64,000 nt of DNA from Marivivens donghaensis (lineage in GTDB: Bacteria; Pseudomonadota; Alphaproteobacteria; Rhodobacterales; Rhodobacteraceae): contig NZ_JAATOP010000002.1 in the NCBI RefSeq assembly GCF_011806565.1, positions 62,001 to 126,000 on the forward strand. Direction: 5' to 3'. The translations under genes and the position numbers were made by a program. Numbering within the stretch: the first letter of the stretch is position 1; each line of letters starts with the position of its first letter. Positions 37,859 to 46,082 of this stretch are shown here, piece after piece. Under the pieces are notes generated by a model. It made no database searches and had not been told where the DNA came from. It saw only the letters and a list, made by a program, of their open reading frames with translations.

Positions 37859-39052
37859 ATGAAAATCGAAAGCATCACACACCTTGGTATGGGGCGCGCC
37901 GAAGACGGCACGCTCGTCCCGCGCGTTCTGCCTGGCGAAACCATTGAGCTGACCGACGATGGCGCCCGCGTCATCGAGCCGTCCGCCGCCCGCGTCAGCC
38001 CGCCTTGCCGTCATTTCAAAGCCTGCGGCGGCTGTGCGATGCAGCACGCCTCGGATAGCTTCGTGGCCGACTGGAAAGCCTCGAATGTGGCTAAGTCATT
38101 GGCAGCGCACGGAATTGATGCGCATATACAGGGTGTAGATACATCGCCCACGAACTCCCGCCGCCGTGCGAAGTTCAGCGGTCGCCGCACGAAGAAAGCC
38201 GCGCTAGTGGGCTTTCATGCGCGCGCCTCTGACACCATCGTCGAAATCCCCGACTGCCAGCTGATTTCGCCCGCGCTGAAGGCGACTCTGCCAGCGCTGA
38301 ACGAGTTGACCAAGATTGCCGGCAGCCGCAAAGGCGAAGTCGCGATGACGGTCACGGAAAGCTCCAGCGGTCCCGATATTCGTGTCGAGGCTGATAAAGA
38401 ACTGACCGAGGAGCTGCGCATCGAACTGGCGGATTGGGCGAATGCGCATAGCATTGCCCGTCTGGTGTGGCGTGACGAGCCCGTGGTGACCATCAACGTT
38501 CCTGTGCAGTCATTCGACGGCATTCGTGTCCTGCCACCTCCCGGAGCGTTCTTGCAGGCGACGGTGCAGGGGGAAAACGCCCTCCAGTCCGCCGTGAAAC
38601 AGATCGTCGGTAAGGCTGCCAAGGTCATCGACCTATTCGCAGGGTCGGGAACATTTAGCCTGCCGCTGGCCCGCAATGCCGAAGTCCACGCCGTCGAAGG
38701 CGAGAAGGTGATGATGGACGCACTGGATCGCGGTTGGCGCGATACCCGCGGCCTCAAGCTGGTGACGACCGAAACGCGCGACCTGTTCCGCCGTCCGATG
38801 CTGCCCGATGAGCTCGACAAATTCGACGCTGCCGTCATCGACCCGCCGCGCGCAGGTGCCGAAGCGCAGATCGCAGAGATTGCCTCGTCGAAGCTGAAGA
38901 TCGTGGCGATGGTGTCCTGCAATCCCGTGACCTTCGCCCGTGATGCCCGCACACTCATCGACGCTGGCTTCGAGATGGGTGCTGTGACCGTTGTCGATCA
39001 GTTCAGATGGTCTCCACATACGGAGGTCGTCTGTGCGTTCACTCGTCAGTGA
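37859..39052 (+). CDS. RNA uracil-C5 methyltransferase, RlmD/TrmA family
   Basis: A 397-residue SAM-dependent methyltransferase. An N-terminal iron-sulfur motif (CRHFKACGGCAMQH and a later IPDCQL) replaces part of the usual TRAM layout. The catalytic part has DLFAGSGTFSLPLA, the VIDPPRAGA motif and VSCNPVTFARD, which carries the nucleophilic cysteine of 5-methyluridine methyltransferases. It could modify 23S rRNA U1939, U747 or tRNA U54; I cannot choose between them. No strong ribosome-binding site precedes the ATG. Confidence 0.9.
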   Translation: MKIESITHLGMGRAEDGTLVPRVLPGETIELTDDGARVIEPSAARVSPPCRHFKACGGCAMQHASDSFVADWKASNVAKSLAAHGIDAHIQGVDTSPTNSRRRAKFSGRRTKKAALVGFHARASDTIVEIPDCQLISPALKATLPALNELTKIAGSRKGEVAMTVTESSSGPDIRVEADKELTEELRIELADWANAHSIARLVWRDEPVVTINVPVQSFDGIRVLPPPGAFLQATVQGENALQSAVKQIVGKAAKVIDLFAGSGTFSLPLARNAEVHAVEGEKVMMDALDRGWRDTRGLKLVTTETRDLFRRPMLPDELDKFDAAVIDPPRAGAEAQIAEIASSKLKIVAMVSCNPVTFARDARTLIDAGFEMGAVTVVDQFRWSPHTEVVCAFTRQ

Positions 39053-39134
39053 TGACCTATCGAACAGGTAGAACAGAACACGCTTTTCTTGTACGGTGGC
39101 TCCAATAAAAGCCATCAAGGCGAGGCAGTGAGCA

Positions 39135-39641
39135 ATGTTTATCCGTAGCGTTTTTGCGCTTGGCGCGGCAGCGGCGTTATCCGCTTGCGCGGCGTCCAAT
39201 CCCGCAGGCGAAAAATTCCGGACCTACAACGGGCCGGAAGTGACCAGTGTTTATATCGATAAGAGCGATCGCGCGATGTACCTGCTTCATAACGAAGAGG
39301 TGCTGAAAACCTACCAGTTCGGTCTTGGGTTTGCGCCCGAAGGCCACAAGCAGTTCGAAGGCGACGGACGTACGCCTGAAGGTGGCTACTGGATCGATGC
39401 ACTCAATCCCAACAGCAATTACCACCTGTCGCTGCGTGTTTCCTACCCGAATCCCGCTGATACGGCGCGCGCTGGCAGCATGGGCCGCAGTCCGGGTGGC
39501 AACATCTTCATCCACGGCACCCCGACCGGTGTCGATTCGACCACCGACTGGACAGCCGGATGCATCGCGGTATCCAACGATGAGATTGAGGAGATCTACT
39601 CGATGGTGAAGGCGCCGACGCCGATCTACATCATGCCATAA
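39135..39641 (+). CDS. L,D-transpeptidase (YkuD) lipoprotein
   Basis: A 168-residue exported enzyme with a short lipoprotein signal and lipobox LSAC (Cys18). The YkuD catalytic core is FIHGTP followed by GCIAVSNDEI with the nucleophile at about Cys143. Such enzymes make 3-3 cross-links in peptidoglycan or attach lipoproteins to it. The chain is shorter than typical YcbB or ErfK, being close to the bare catalytic domain. It is convergent with the CAP lipoprotein gene, 6 nt apart. Confidence 0.92.
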   Translation: MFIRSVFALGAAAALSACAASNPAGEKFRTYNGPEVTSVYIDKSDRAMYLLHNEEVLKTYQFGLGFAPEGHKQFEGDGRTPEGGYWIDALNPNSNYHLSLRVSYPNPADTARAGSMGRSPGGNIFIHGTPTGVDSTTDWTAGCIAVSNDEIEEIYSMVKAPTPIYIMP

Positions 39642-39647
39642 CAGGCA

Positions 39648-40163
39648 TCAGCGGCGGCCGGTCACCATAGTCCACCAGATCTTGCCGCCGTTTTCCTGGA
39701 AGAAGTCGAAGCCAAGTTCGTTAGCCGTCGGATCGAGAATCACCGAGCGGGTGTCTTCCTTCTGGAGCCAGCTTGCGAGCGTCTGAAGCTCGGTCTCGTA
39801 GGTTTCCGAGATGTTCTCACCCATGATCCGACCCGCGTAGCCGACACGGCGACCGCGATCGAGCGGCGAGGAGCCGTCCGAACCGAAGTGCCATGGGCGG
39901 TTCTGCACAGCCATATCGCGCGAGTGAGTCGCTGCCGCAGCGTTAAGCTGGGCGTTGAGTTGCAGCGCGCCGCGTCCTGCGGTCTGGCGCATGGCGTTCA
40001 CAGCATCGAGGAATCGGTACTGGATCGTCGCGGTGTCAGCCTCGGAGATACGGTAAACCTGCGGCAAAGGCAGACCGTCGGGACCGAGTCGCACCTGCTT
40101 GGGCGGTTCACACGCCGCCAGAGCAGTTGCAGCCAGACCGAAAACCATAAAACGCCGATTCAT
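39648..40163 (-). CDS. CAP/SCP-domain lipoprotein
   Basis: A 171-residue protein with a lipobox (LAAC, Cys18) and a CAP (SCP/PR1-like) domain: the LDAVNAMRQTAGRGALQLNAQLNAAAATHSRDMA helix pair, GENISETY and the C-terminal WWTMVTG. Bacterial CAP proteins are often secreted or envelope-bound and of unclear activity. The start is ATG 40163; a TTG 12 nt upstream is in frame but GGAG fits the ATG. It sits between two L,D-transpeptidase genes. Confidence 0.9.
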   Translation of the reverse strand: MNRRFMVFGLAATALAACEPPKQVRLGPDGLPLPQVYRISEADTATIQYRFLDAVNAMRQTAGRGALQLNAQLNAAAATHSRDMAVQNRPWHFGSDGSSPLDRGRRVGYAGRIMGENISETYETELQTLASWLQKEDTRSVILDPTANELGFDFFQENGGKIWWTMVTGRR

Positions 40164-40335
40164 AAGCGACTCCAAAATTAGCTACGCAACGCATAGCGAC
40201 TTGTTCGTTTCGTTTCAAACGCGGGAAAGCGCCAGTTTCGTTCAACTCAAATCGCTGTGAATTGCAGGGAATGCACGTCAATAGTAAGTTAAGCGCAGAA
40301 ACAGGCGGAGAGCAGCCGCCGGTGTGGAGTTTAGA

Positions 40336-40917
40336 ATGACCGATCATATTACGCGTCGCGGCTTTGTTGCAGCTGCAGCCGCCCTCGCAGGGACCGCTTC
40401 CTTCGGGCAAACCGAAAATTCGACCGAAGTCGAAGCCGATATCTCGCGGTCGGTCACCCATAACATTTCCAGCTTCCGTTCGCTGGACTGGCAGCCGTAT
40501 TTCACCGACCTGACCAACGGCGCGGTTCTCGTGGATATCCAGTCGCGTGCGCTGCACTTCTGGTCGCAGGATCAGAGCATCTACAAGCTCTACCCGACCT
40601 CTGTGCCGCTGACTGACGACCTGACCCGCAAGGGCCGGACCGAGATTACCCGCAAGATCGTCGGCCCCGAATGGCGTCCGACTCCGTCGATGAAAGAGCG
40701 CAACCCCGAATGGCCGGATTATATCGGCCCCGGTCCGGATAACCCCCTCGGCACCCATGCGCTTTATCTGTCGTGGACCTACTACCGAATCCACGGCACC
40801 CACGACACGCGCAAGATCGGCCGTCGGTCGTCGAACGGCTGTATCGGCCTCTACAATGAACATATCGCCGAACTTTTCAGCCTTACGAACGTAGGCACAC
40901 AGGTTCTGCTTATCTGA
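40336..40917 (+). CDS. L,D-transpeptidase (YkuD) with Tat-like signal
   Basis: A 193-residue YkuD-family enzyme with a twin-arginine style leader (TRRGFVAAAAALAG). The catalytic core is YRIHGTHD and SSNGCIGLYNEHI, nucleophile at about Cys169. The segment ALYLSWTYYRIHGT places it in the ErfK/SrfK-type group rather than with its neighbour at 39.1 kb; the two share little outside the core. GGAG lies 6 nt before ATG 40336. Confidence 0.92.
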   Translation: MTDHITRRGFVAAAAALAGTASFGQTENSTEVEADISRSVTHNISSFRSLDWQPYFTDLTNGAVLVDIQSRALHFWSQDQSIYKLYPTSVPLTDDLTRKGRTEITRKIVGPEWRPTPSMKERNPEWPDYIGPGPDNPLGTHALYLSWTYYRIHGTHDTRKIGRRSSNGCIGLYNEHIAELFSLTNVGTQVLLI

Positions 40918-40953
40918 ACCAAACTATTCTCACGCAGCGCTGGCAAAAACGTG

Positions 40954-41007
40954 AGCGATCAGGCACATTGGGGCCATCAGGTTGTCTGACTTGATGTGCC
41001 GTGCGCT
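40954..41007 (+). ncRNA. Structured non-coding stretch, possible 3'UTR or small RNA
   Basis: AGCG-GGCACAT at 40954-40968 pairs with ATGTGCC-CGCT at 40994-41007, and TCAG/CTGA forms an inner hairpin. A strong terminator follows at 41034. No reading frame is apparent. It may simply be the trailer of the transpeptidase transcript. Confidence 0.3.
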
Positions 41008-41033
41008 GTCCTCAACAACAGGCTGCGGCAATT

Positions 41034-41068
41034 GAAAAAGCCGGTGGGGTTCCACCGGCTTTTTCTTA
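41034..41068. terminator. Bidirectional intrinsic terminator
   Basis: AAAAAGCCGGTGG and CCACCGGCTTTTT form a perfect 13-bp stem around GGTT, with A and T runs on both sides. It serves the transpeptidase on the plus strand and hemH on the minus strand. Confidence 0.92.
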
Positions 41069-42139
41069 TTCGATCCATCCCCGCAGGTTCTGCGTGATGA
41101 CATGGGTCAGCGCGTCGATGTGCGCCGGATCGTCGTTGAGGCAGGGGATGTAGTTGAATTTTTCGCCGCCTGCGTGCTCGAAGCTCTCTTTGATCTCTTC
41201 GTTGATCTCTTCGAGCGTTTCGATGCAGTCGGCGCTGAAAGCGGGCGCGATCACGGCGATATTCTTGTGACCGGCCTCGGCCAGACGCGCGACTTCTTCA
41301 ACCGTGTAGGGCTGGAGCCATTCTTCGGGGCCGAACTTCGACTGGAAGGTCGTGATGATCTTGTCGTCTGCCCAACCGAGCGCCTCTTTGAGCAGGCGAG
41401 TCGTCTTGTGGCAGTGGCAGTGATACGGATCGCCTTCCTCGGTGAGGTAGCGCTTCGGCAGGCCGTGATAGGAGCAAACCAGCTTGTCCGGCTTCACATC
41501 CATCGCGTCATAGGCGCGCTGAACGGATGCGGCGAGGGCTTTGATGTACTCGGGCTTGTCGAAATACGGCGGCACGATACGCGCGGCGGGCTGGAATTTC
41601 TCTTTCATCAGCGCGCGGAAGAACTGGTCGTTCGCAGTAGCCGATGTCGCGCCCGCGTATTGCGGGTAGAGCGGGAAAAACAGGATGCGGTCGCAGCCTG
41701 CCTTCACCATCTCGCGGACCTTGGCTTCGGTCGACGGATTGCCGTAGCGCATACAGAAATCGACGATCACGTTGTCACCGAACTCGGCGGCTAGACGCGC
41801 TTTGATCGCATCGGTCTGGTCACGGGTGATGGTCATGAGCGGGCTTTCGTTCCGCTCGTTGTTCCAGATCGACTTGTAGGCGGCACCGGACTTCTGCGGA
41901 CGGATCGACAGGATGATGCCCTGAAGGATCGGCTGCCATTTCCAAGCGGGGTAATCGATCACGCGCTGGTCGCTGAGAAACTCGCTCAGGTAGCGGCGCA
42001 TGGACCAGTAATCGGTGCCGTCGGGTGTGCCGAGGTTGGCAAGCAGGACACCGATGCGGCGCGGTTTGATCGCCGGATGGGTTGCGGGCGCGTGCTCGGG
42101 GCGGGTCGCTGTTCCGCCAGTGTTCTGAAAATCTTTCAT
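41066..42139 (-). CDS. hemH: Ferrochelatase
   Basis: HemH inserts ferrous iron into protoporphyrin IX to make haem. The 357 residues include an N-terminal extension of about 28 residues, then GVLLANLGTPD, RRYLSEFLSD, CMRYGNPST, the YPQYAGATSATA loop, the catalytic His in CSYHGLPKRY, and the C-terminal APAFSADCIETLEEI. GGAGA lies before the ATG. Together with hemJ this covers the last two steps of haem synthesis in the window. Confidence 0.97.
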   Translation of the reverse strand: MKDFQNTGGTATRPEHAPATHPAIKPRRIGVLLANLGTPDGTDYWSMRRYLSEFLSDQRVIDYPAWKWQPILQGIILSIRPQKSGAAYKSIWNNERNESPLMTITRDQTDAIKARLAAEFGDNVIVDFCMRYGNPSTEAKVREMVKAGCDRILFFPLYPQYAGATSATANDQFFRALMKEKFQPAARIVPPYFDKPEYIKALAASVQRAYDAMDVKPDKLVCSYHGLPKRYLTEEGDPYHCHCHKTTRLLKEALGWADDKIITTFQSKFGPEEWLQPYTVEEVARLAEAGHKNIAVIAPAFSADCIETLEEINEEIKESFEHAGGEKFNYIPCLNDDPAHIDALTHVITQNLRGWIE

Positions 42140-42188
42140 ATTTCTCCGTCCCGTGAGTGCCGCGTACTTATGCTGAAGCTTTTACGTG

Positions 42189-43010
42189 TCAATTATCCGA
42201 TTGGTTCACCGGACCCTTTGCCGCATTCAGCGCCTCGGCCAGACTGAATTTCGCAGAGCCAGGGCGCAGCGGCTTCTGCTGGCTTTCGTCAGGGGCCCAA
42301 CCAGCGAGGAAGATCACCTCGAACGTTGCTGTGATCCTACCATCTTCGGTGCCGAAGTGCTGCTGGTAAAGCTCTGCGGCCAATTCAAACACCTTGCGGC
42401 GGGTCGGGGCGCGGTGGCGGGCGTTCAGCGCATTGGCCTCGCCCATCGCCCGAAGGTCGCGCATCAGCGCCCACGCATCCTGATAGCTGACGGTAAACGG
42501 CACCGCATCGGCAACGGGCAGCGCAAGGTTACAGCGTTGGAGCAGGGCGCCCACATCGCGGATTTCGCCCATTGGGGCGATACGCGGGGACAGCCCGCCC
42601 GTCACACGCGACTCGGCCTCGGCCAGAACGGTGCGCAGCTCGTGCAGGGTCTGACCGCCGAACAGCGCGGCAAGGAACAGCCCGTCGGGGCGCAGGGCGC
42701 GGTGGCTCTGGATGATCTGGCCGACAGGGTCGTTCGCCCAATGCAGTGCCATCGCATGGATCACCAGATCGCGGCTCTGCGGTTCCAAATCGAGCGTGTC
42801 GCTATCAACAACCTGTGCGGCATTGGGGAATTGGTCGCCCCAGAATTCAGGGTTACCCGAGACAACGGCAGCGTTGGTGAACGTCCTGTTAACCTCGTTC
42901 AGTCTTTCATGAAATTCGTCGGCAACCGTTTCGAGCATGAAAGTTGCAGTCATACGCGCACGGTTGCGTGCGAGCGCCTGTCGGTCGGTAAGAAGCGGTT
43001 GGTTGTTCAT
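42189..43010 (-). CDS. BioC/NDUFAF5-like methyltransferase
   Basis: A 273-residue protein with a SAM-methyltransferase fold. The N-terminal RARMTATFMLETVADEFHERLNEVNRTF helix resembles the NDUFAF5/BioC-type family; the HAMALHWANDPVGQI and LRPDGLFLAALFGGQTLHEL segments support it. The canonical GxGxG motif is weak, as in NDUFAF5 homologues, which act as arginine hydroxylases of complex I in mitochondria. Its function here is not established. Its start is only 25 bp from the divergent comF start. Confidence 0.82.
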   Translation of the reverse strand: MNNQPLLTDRQALARNRARMTATFMLETVADEFHERLNEVNRTFTNAAVVSGNPEFWGDQFPNAAQVVDSDTLDLEPQSRDLVIHAMALHWANDPVGQIIQSHRALRPDGLFLAALFGGQTLHELRTVLAEAESRVTGGLSPRIAPMGEIRDVGALLQRCNLALPVADAVPFTVSYQDAWALMRDLRAMGEANALNARHRAPTRRKVFELAAELYQQHFGTEDGRITATFEVIFLAGWAPDESQQKPLRPGSAKFSLAEALNAAKGPVNQSDN

Positions 43011-43035
43011 AACTACGGTTTAGGGAAAGTCGTCC

Positions 43036-43794
43036 ATGTTGCAAAGCGTTGTCCGCCTCATCATGCCTCAGCAATGTGTGCTGTGCGATGAACTGATCGA
43101 GTCGGACGGGGGGTTGTGCCCCGCTTGCTGGCGGGACGCAACGCTCGTTGCCGGAACCGTGTGCGACTGTTGCGGCACGCCCCTGGTCGGGCAGGGCGAC
43201 GATACGGCTCATTGTGACGACTGCCTCCGGACCCCTCGGATTTGGACAAAAGGACGGAGCGCGCTGGTCTACGAAGGCACCGGAAAGCGGCTGGTTATGG
43301 GTCTGAAACACGGCGACAGGCAGGATCTGGTACCGACGCTCGGGCGGATCATGGCGCGCTCCTCGCGGCCGCTGCTGGAAGATGACACTGTGATTGTGCC
43401 CGTTCCGCTGCATTGGTCCCGATTACTGCGGCGGCGGTACAACCAGTCCGCGCTGCTTGCGCTCGAAATTGGAAAAATCGTCGGGCGGCCTGTCCTGGTC
43501 GACGGCCTTGTGCGCATCCATCGCACAAGACCGACCAAAGGACAGACCCGCGCAGAGCGTGAAATGTCTCAGCAGGATTCGATCAGGCCGCATCCGAAAA
43601 AGGGCAGTCGCCTCAATGGTCGAAGCGTGATGATCGTGGATGATGTGATGACCACGGGTGCCACGCTCAAGGCAGCAGCGCAGGGTGCATTGCTCGCTGG
43701 CGCAAAGCAGGTTTGCGTTCTTACACTGGCGCGCGCGGTCTCGGAGGCCTACATATTCGCTAAACCGAATGAGGCACGACATGAAGACAGTTGA
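43036..43794 (+). CDS. comF: ComF family phosphoribosyltransferase-like protein
   Basis: A 252-residue ComF protein: an N-terminal zinc-ribbon region (CVLCDEL, CPACW, CDCCG, CDDCL) and a phosphoribosyltransferase domain with the PRPP loop IVDDVMTTGATL near residue 197. ComF takes part in DNA uptake in competent bacteria, handling incoming single strands; in Rhodobacteraceae it is common without proven competence. It overlaps grxC by 14 nt and heads a five-gene overlapping run. Confidence 0.9.
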   Translation: MLQSVVRLIMPQQCVLCDELIESDGGLCPACWRDATLVAGTVCDCCGTPLVGQGDDTAHCDDCLRTPRIWTKGRSALVYEGTGKRLVMGLKHGDRQDLVPTLGRIMARSSRPLLEDDTVIVPVPLHWSRLLRRRYNQSALLALEIGKIVGRPVLVDGLVRIHRTRPTKGQTRAEREMSQQDSIRPHPKKGSRLNGRSVMIVDDVMTTGATLKAAAQGALLAGAKQVCVLTLARAVSEAYIFAKPNEARHEDS

Positions 43795-44035
43795 AATCTA
43801 CACCTCTCCGATCTGTGGCTATTGCCACCGTGCAAAGCATCTTCTGACTGCCAAAGGTGTCGAATATACCGAGTACGACGTGCTCGAAGACCCCGACAAG
43901 CGTCCCGAGATGATGCAGCGCGCCAATGGCGGACGTACCGTTCCGCAGATCTTTATCGGCGGCGAACACGTGGGCGGTTGCGATGACCTCTACGCGCTGG
44001 ACCGTGCGGGCAAACTCGACCCGATGCTGGCATGA
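43781..44035 (+). CDS. grxC: Glutaredoxin 3
   Basis: An 84-residue dithiol glutaredoxin with active site C12-G-Y-C15 (SPICGYCHRAK) in place of the more common CPYC, followed by the GGRTVPQIFIGGEHVGGCDDL glutathione-binding block. It reduces protein disulfides and mixed disulfides with glutathione. It overlaps comF upstream and the nitrilase downstream (4 nt). Confidence 0.95.
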   Translation: MKTVEIYTSPICGYCHRAKHLLTAKGVEYTEYDVLEDPDKRPEMMQRANGGRTVPQIFIGGEHVGGCDDLYALDRAGKLDPMLA

Positions 44036-44865
44036 AGGCGGCTCTGCTCCAGTTGACATCCTCGGATGATCCGCTTGCCAACCTCAAGACGGTAAGCGGC
44101 ATGATGGAGCAGGCCGTAGCTGCGGGTGCGGGGTTCATTCTCACGCCCGAAGTGACCAACATGGTCAGCATGAGCCGCAGCCACCAGCGCGAGCACTTGC
44201 AGGCCGAAGAGACAGACCCTGTTCTGGCCGGATTGCGCGAAAAAGCTGCCGCGCTGGGCGTCTGGCTGGCTATCGGATCGCTGGCGCTGAAGGTCGAAGG
44301 CGAAGAGCGCTTTGCCAACCGTTCGTTCATGATCGGGCCCGGTGGCGAAATCCGCGCCCGCTACGATAAAATCCACATGTTTGACGTCGAGGTCTCCGAA
44401 ACCGAGGTCTACCGCGAATCCGATGGTTTCCGTCCTGGCGATCATGCGGGGGTGTGCGAGTCGCCGTTCGGTACCGTCGGTCTAAGCGTCTGTTATGACT
44501 TGCGCTTTCCGTATCTGTATCGCGATCTCGCGAAGGCAGGCGCAACGATTATCCTGATCCCTGCCGCATTCACACCCGCCACCGGACGCGCCCATTGGGA
44601 GCCGCTGCTGCGTGCCCGCGCAATCGAGAACGGTGCATACGTGCTGGCTGCTGCGCAGACGGGAAAGCACTTCGCCAAGGTCGGAAAACTGCGTGAAACC
44701 TACGGGCATTCGATGGCGATTTCACCGTGGGGTGAAGTTCTTGCGGATGGCGGTACCGACGAAGGTATTGTTTTCATTGAACTGGATAGCGGGGAAGTGT
44801 CAAAAGCGAGAAACCGCATTCCCTCACTGACACACGACCGATCCTACCGCGCTCCAAATGAATGA
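44032..44865 (+). CDS. Nitrilase-superfamily amidase, Nit1-like
   Basis: A 277-residue carbon-nitrogen hydrolase with the Glu-Lys-Cys triad E40 (TPEVTN), K113 (YDKIHMFDV) and C154 (SVCYDLRFP). This branch (KIHMFDVEV, PAAFTPATGRAHWE) matches the Nit1/NIT-like group; Nit1 is the deaminated-glutathione amidase, a metabolite-repair enzyme that hydrolyses the alpha-keto analogue of glutathione. The overlap with grxC is in line with a glutathione-related role. Omega-amidase activity is an alternative. Confidence 0.88.
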   Translation: MKAALLQLTSSDDPLANLKTVSGMMEQAVAAGAGFILTPEVTNMVSMSRSHQREHLQAEETDPVLAGLREKAAALGVWLAIGSLALKVEGEERFANRSFMIGPGGEIRARYDKIHMFDVEVSETEVYRESDGFRPGDHAGVCESPFGTVGLSVCYDLRFPYLYRDLAKAGATIILIPAAFTPATGRAHWEPLLRARAIENGAYVLAAAQTGKHFAKVGKLRETYGHSMAISPWGEVLADGGTDEGIVFIELDSGEVSKARNRIPSLTHDRSYRAPNE

Positions 44866-45304
44866 TTCGACCAACAACCTCGCCGTCACGCTCTTCAGCG
44901 AAATTCTCGTTGTGGACCAGTTGGCGCGCGCGAATGTGGATCGCGTCCTGCCCAAGGGGATGGAGCTGTCGCATTTCTCGGTCCTGAACCACCTCGCCCA
45001 TGCAGGCGGAGAGCGCACGCCGGCGCAACTGGCCAAGACGTTCCACCTGACGCGCGGCGCGATGACGAACACGCTGGGCAAGCTCGAGTGGGCAGGCTGG
45101 GTGCATATCCGTCCCGATTGGGACGACGCGCGGCGCAAGCTCGTGTCGATCAGCCCTGCGGGCCTGCAAGCGCGTGATGCCGCTCTGGCTGCGATGACAC
45201 CGGTAATCTCGGGCCTTGTGAATAAGGTCGGCGCGGCCAAAGTGCGCGCCGTCCTGCCGATCCTGCGTGAACTCAGACAGCAATTGAGCGAAGCCGATGA
45301 TTAA
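44858..45304 (+). CDS. MarR-family transcriptional regulator
   Basis: A 148-residue winged-helix regulator. The recognition region is RTPAQLAKTFHLTRGAMTNTLGKLEWAGWV and the wing is RPDWDDARRKLVSISPAG, characteristic of MarR. Its target and ligand are unknown. It overlaps the nitrilase gene upstream and the acetyltransferase downstream by 8 nt each, so it is produced from the comF-grxC transcript. Confidence 0.88.
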   Translation: MNDSTNNLAVTLFSEILVVDQLARANVDRVLPKGMELSHFSVLNHLAHAGGERTPAQLAKTFHLTRGAMTNTLGKLEWAGWVHIRPDWDDARRKLVSISPAGLQARDAALAAMTPVISGLVNKVGAAKVRAVLPILRELRQQLSEADD

Positions 45305-46082
45305 AAGCGAAGGTATCGCCAGCGATCTGCTGGTCATGCGGGGCCGGACTCTGGTCGAAGAATACAGCGATCATTTCGTTTTCCGCACGCCGACCCAGCC
45401 GGATTTCTGGTGGGGGAACTGCGTGATCGAGAAAATGCCGCCGCTGTCGCCCGAAGCTCCGATCAAACGCTTCCAAGAGGCGCTGCCGGACAGCAATCAC
45501 CTCGTCGTCGGCTGGGACATCCCCGATTTCCGCCTTGGTGCGATGGCCGATTGGTACACAGAGCGCGGCTACGAGATTGACAGTACGATTTTCATGTCGG
45601 TGGACGGTGATATCAACCATTTCGACATGCCCGAGGGTATCGACGCGCGTCCGCTGGATGGCGATGCCGACTGGGACCAGCTGATCGAATTGCAGTACGC
45701 TATTGGCGTCGAGCTGGGATTTGGCGCGTCTAACCACTACGATTACCTGCGCGGTCGCAACAAAGCCCGCCGCGAGCAGATCGCCAATGATGAGGGGCAG
45801 TGGTTCGGCGGGTTCGACGGCGATACGCTCGTCGCGGCGCTGGGCATTTTCCACGATGACCGCGTGGCCCGCTATCAGGCGGTAGAGACGAAGCCCGAAT
45901 ATCGCCGCCGTGGTATTTCGTCGGGTCTTCTCTGCGTCGCTCACGACTGGGCCAAAAGCCGCGCGCCCCGCGCTCGGGTGCTGATCGCGACCGACGAGGA
46001 CGGCGATGCGCGGCGGGTCTACGAACGGCTCGGTTTCGAGACGTTCCAGACCATTACGGGCGTAATTAAGAGAGCCTATTAA
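45297..46082 (+). CDS. GNAT-family acetyltransferase
   Basis: A 261-residue protein. The C-terminal half has a GNAT core: [34 protein letters not shown] carries the acetyl-CoA loop (RRRGIS), then [10 protein letters not shown] and [11 protein letters not shown]. The N-terminal half (about 1-115) is a second, degenerate-looking domain, as in tandem GNAT proteins. The acceptor is unknown. Its last gene position in the comF run and the 4-nt overlap with ubiG (convergent) are noted. Confidence 0.85.
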   Translation: MIKSEGIASDLLVMRGRTLVEEYSDHFVFRTPTQPDFWWGNCVIEKMPPLSPEAPIKRFQEALPDSNHLVVGWDIPDFRLGAMADWYTERGYEIDSTIFMSVDGDINHFDMPEGIDARPLDGDADWDQLIELQYAIGVELGFGASNHYDYLRGRNKARREQIANDEGQWFGGFDGDTLVAALGIFHDDRVARYQAVETKPEYRRRGISSGLLCVAHDWAKSRAPRARVLIATDEDGDARRVYERLGFETFQTITGVIKRAY

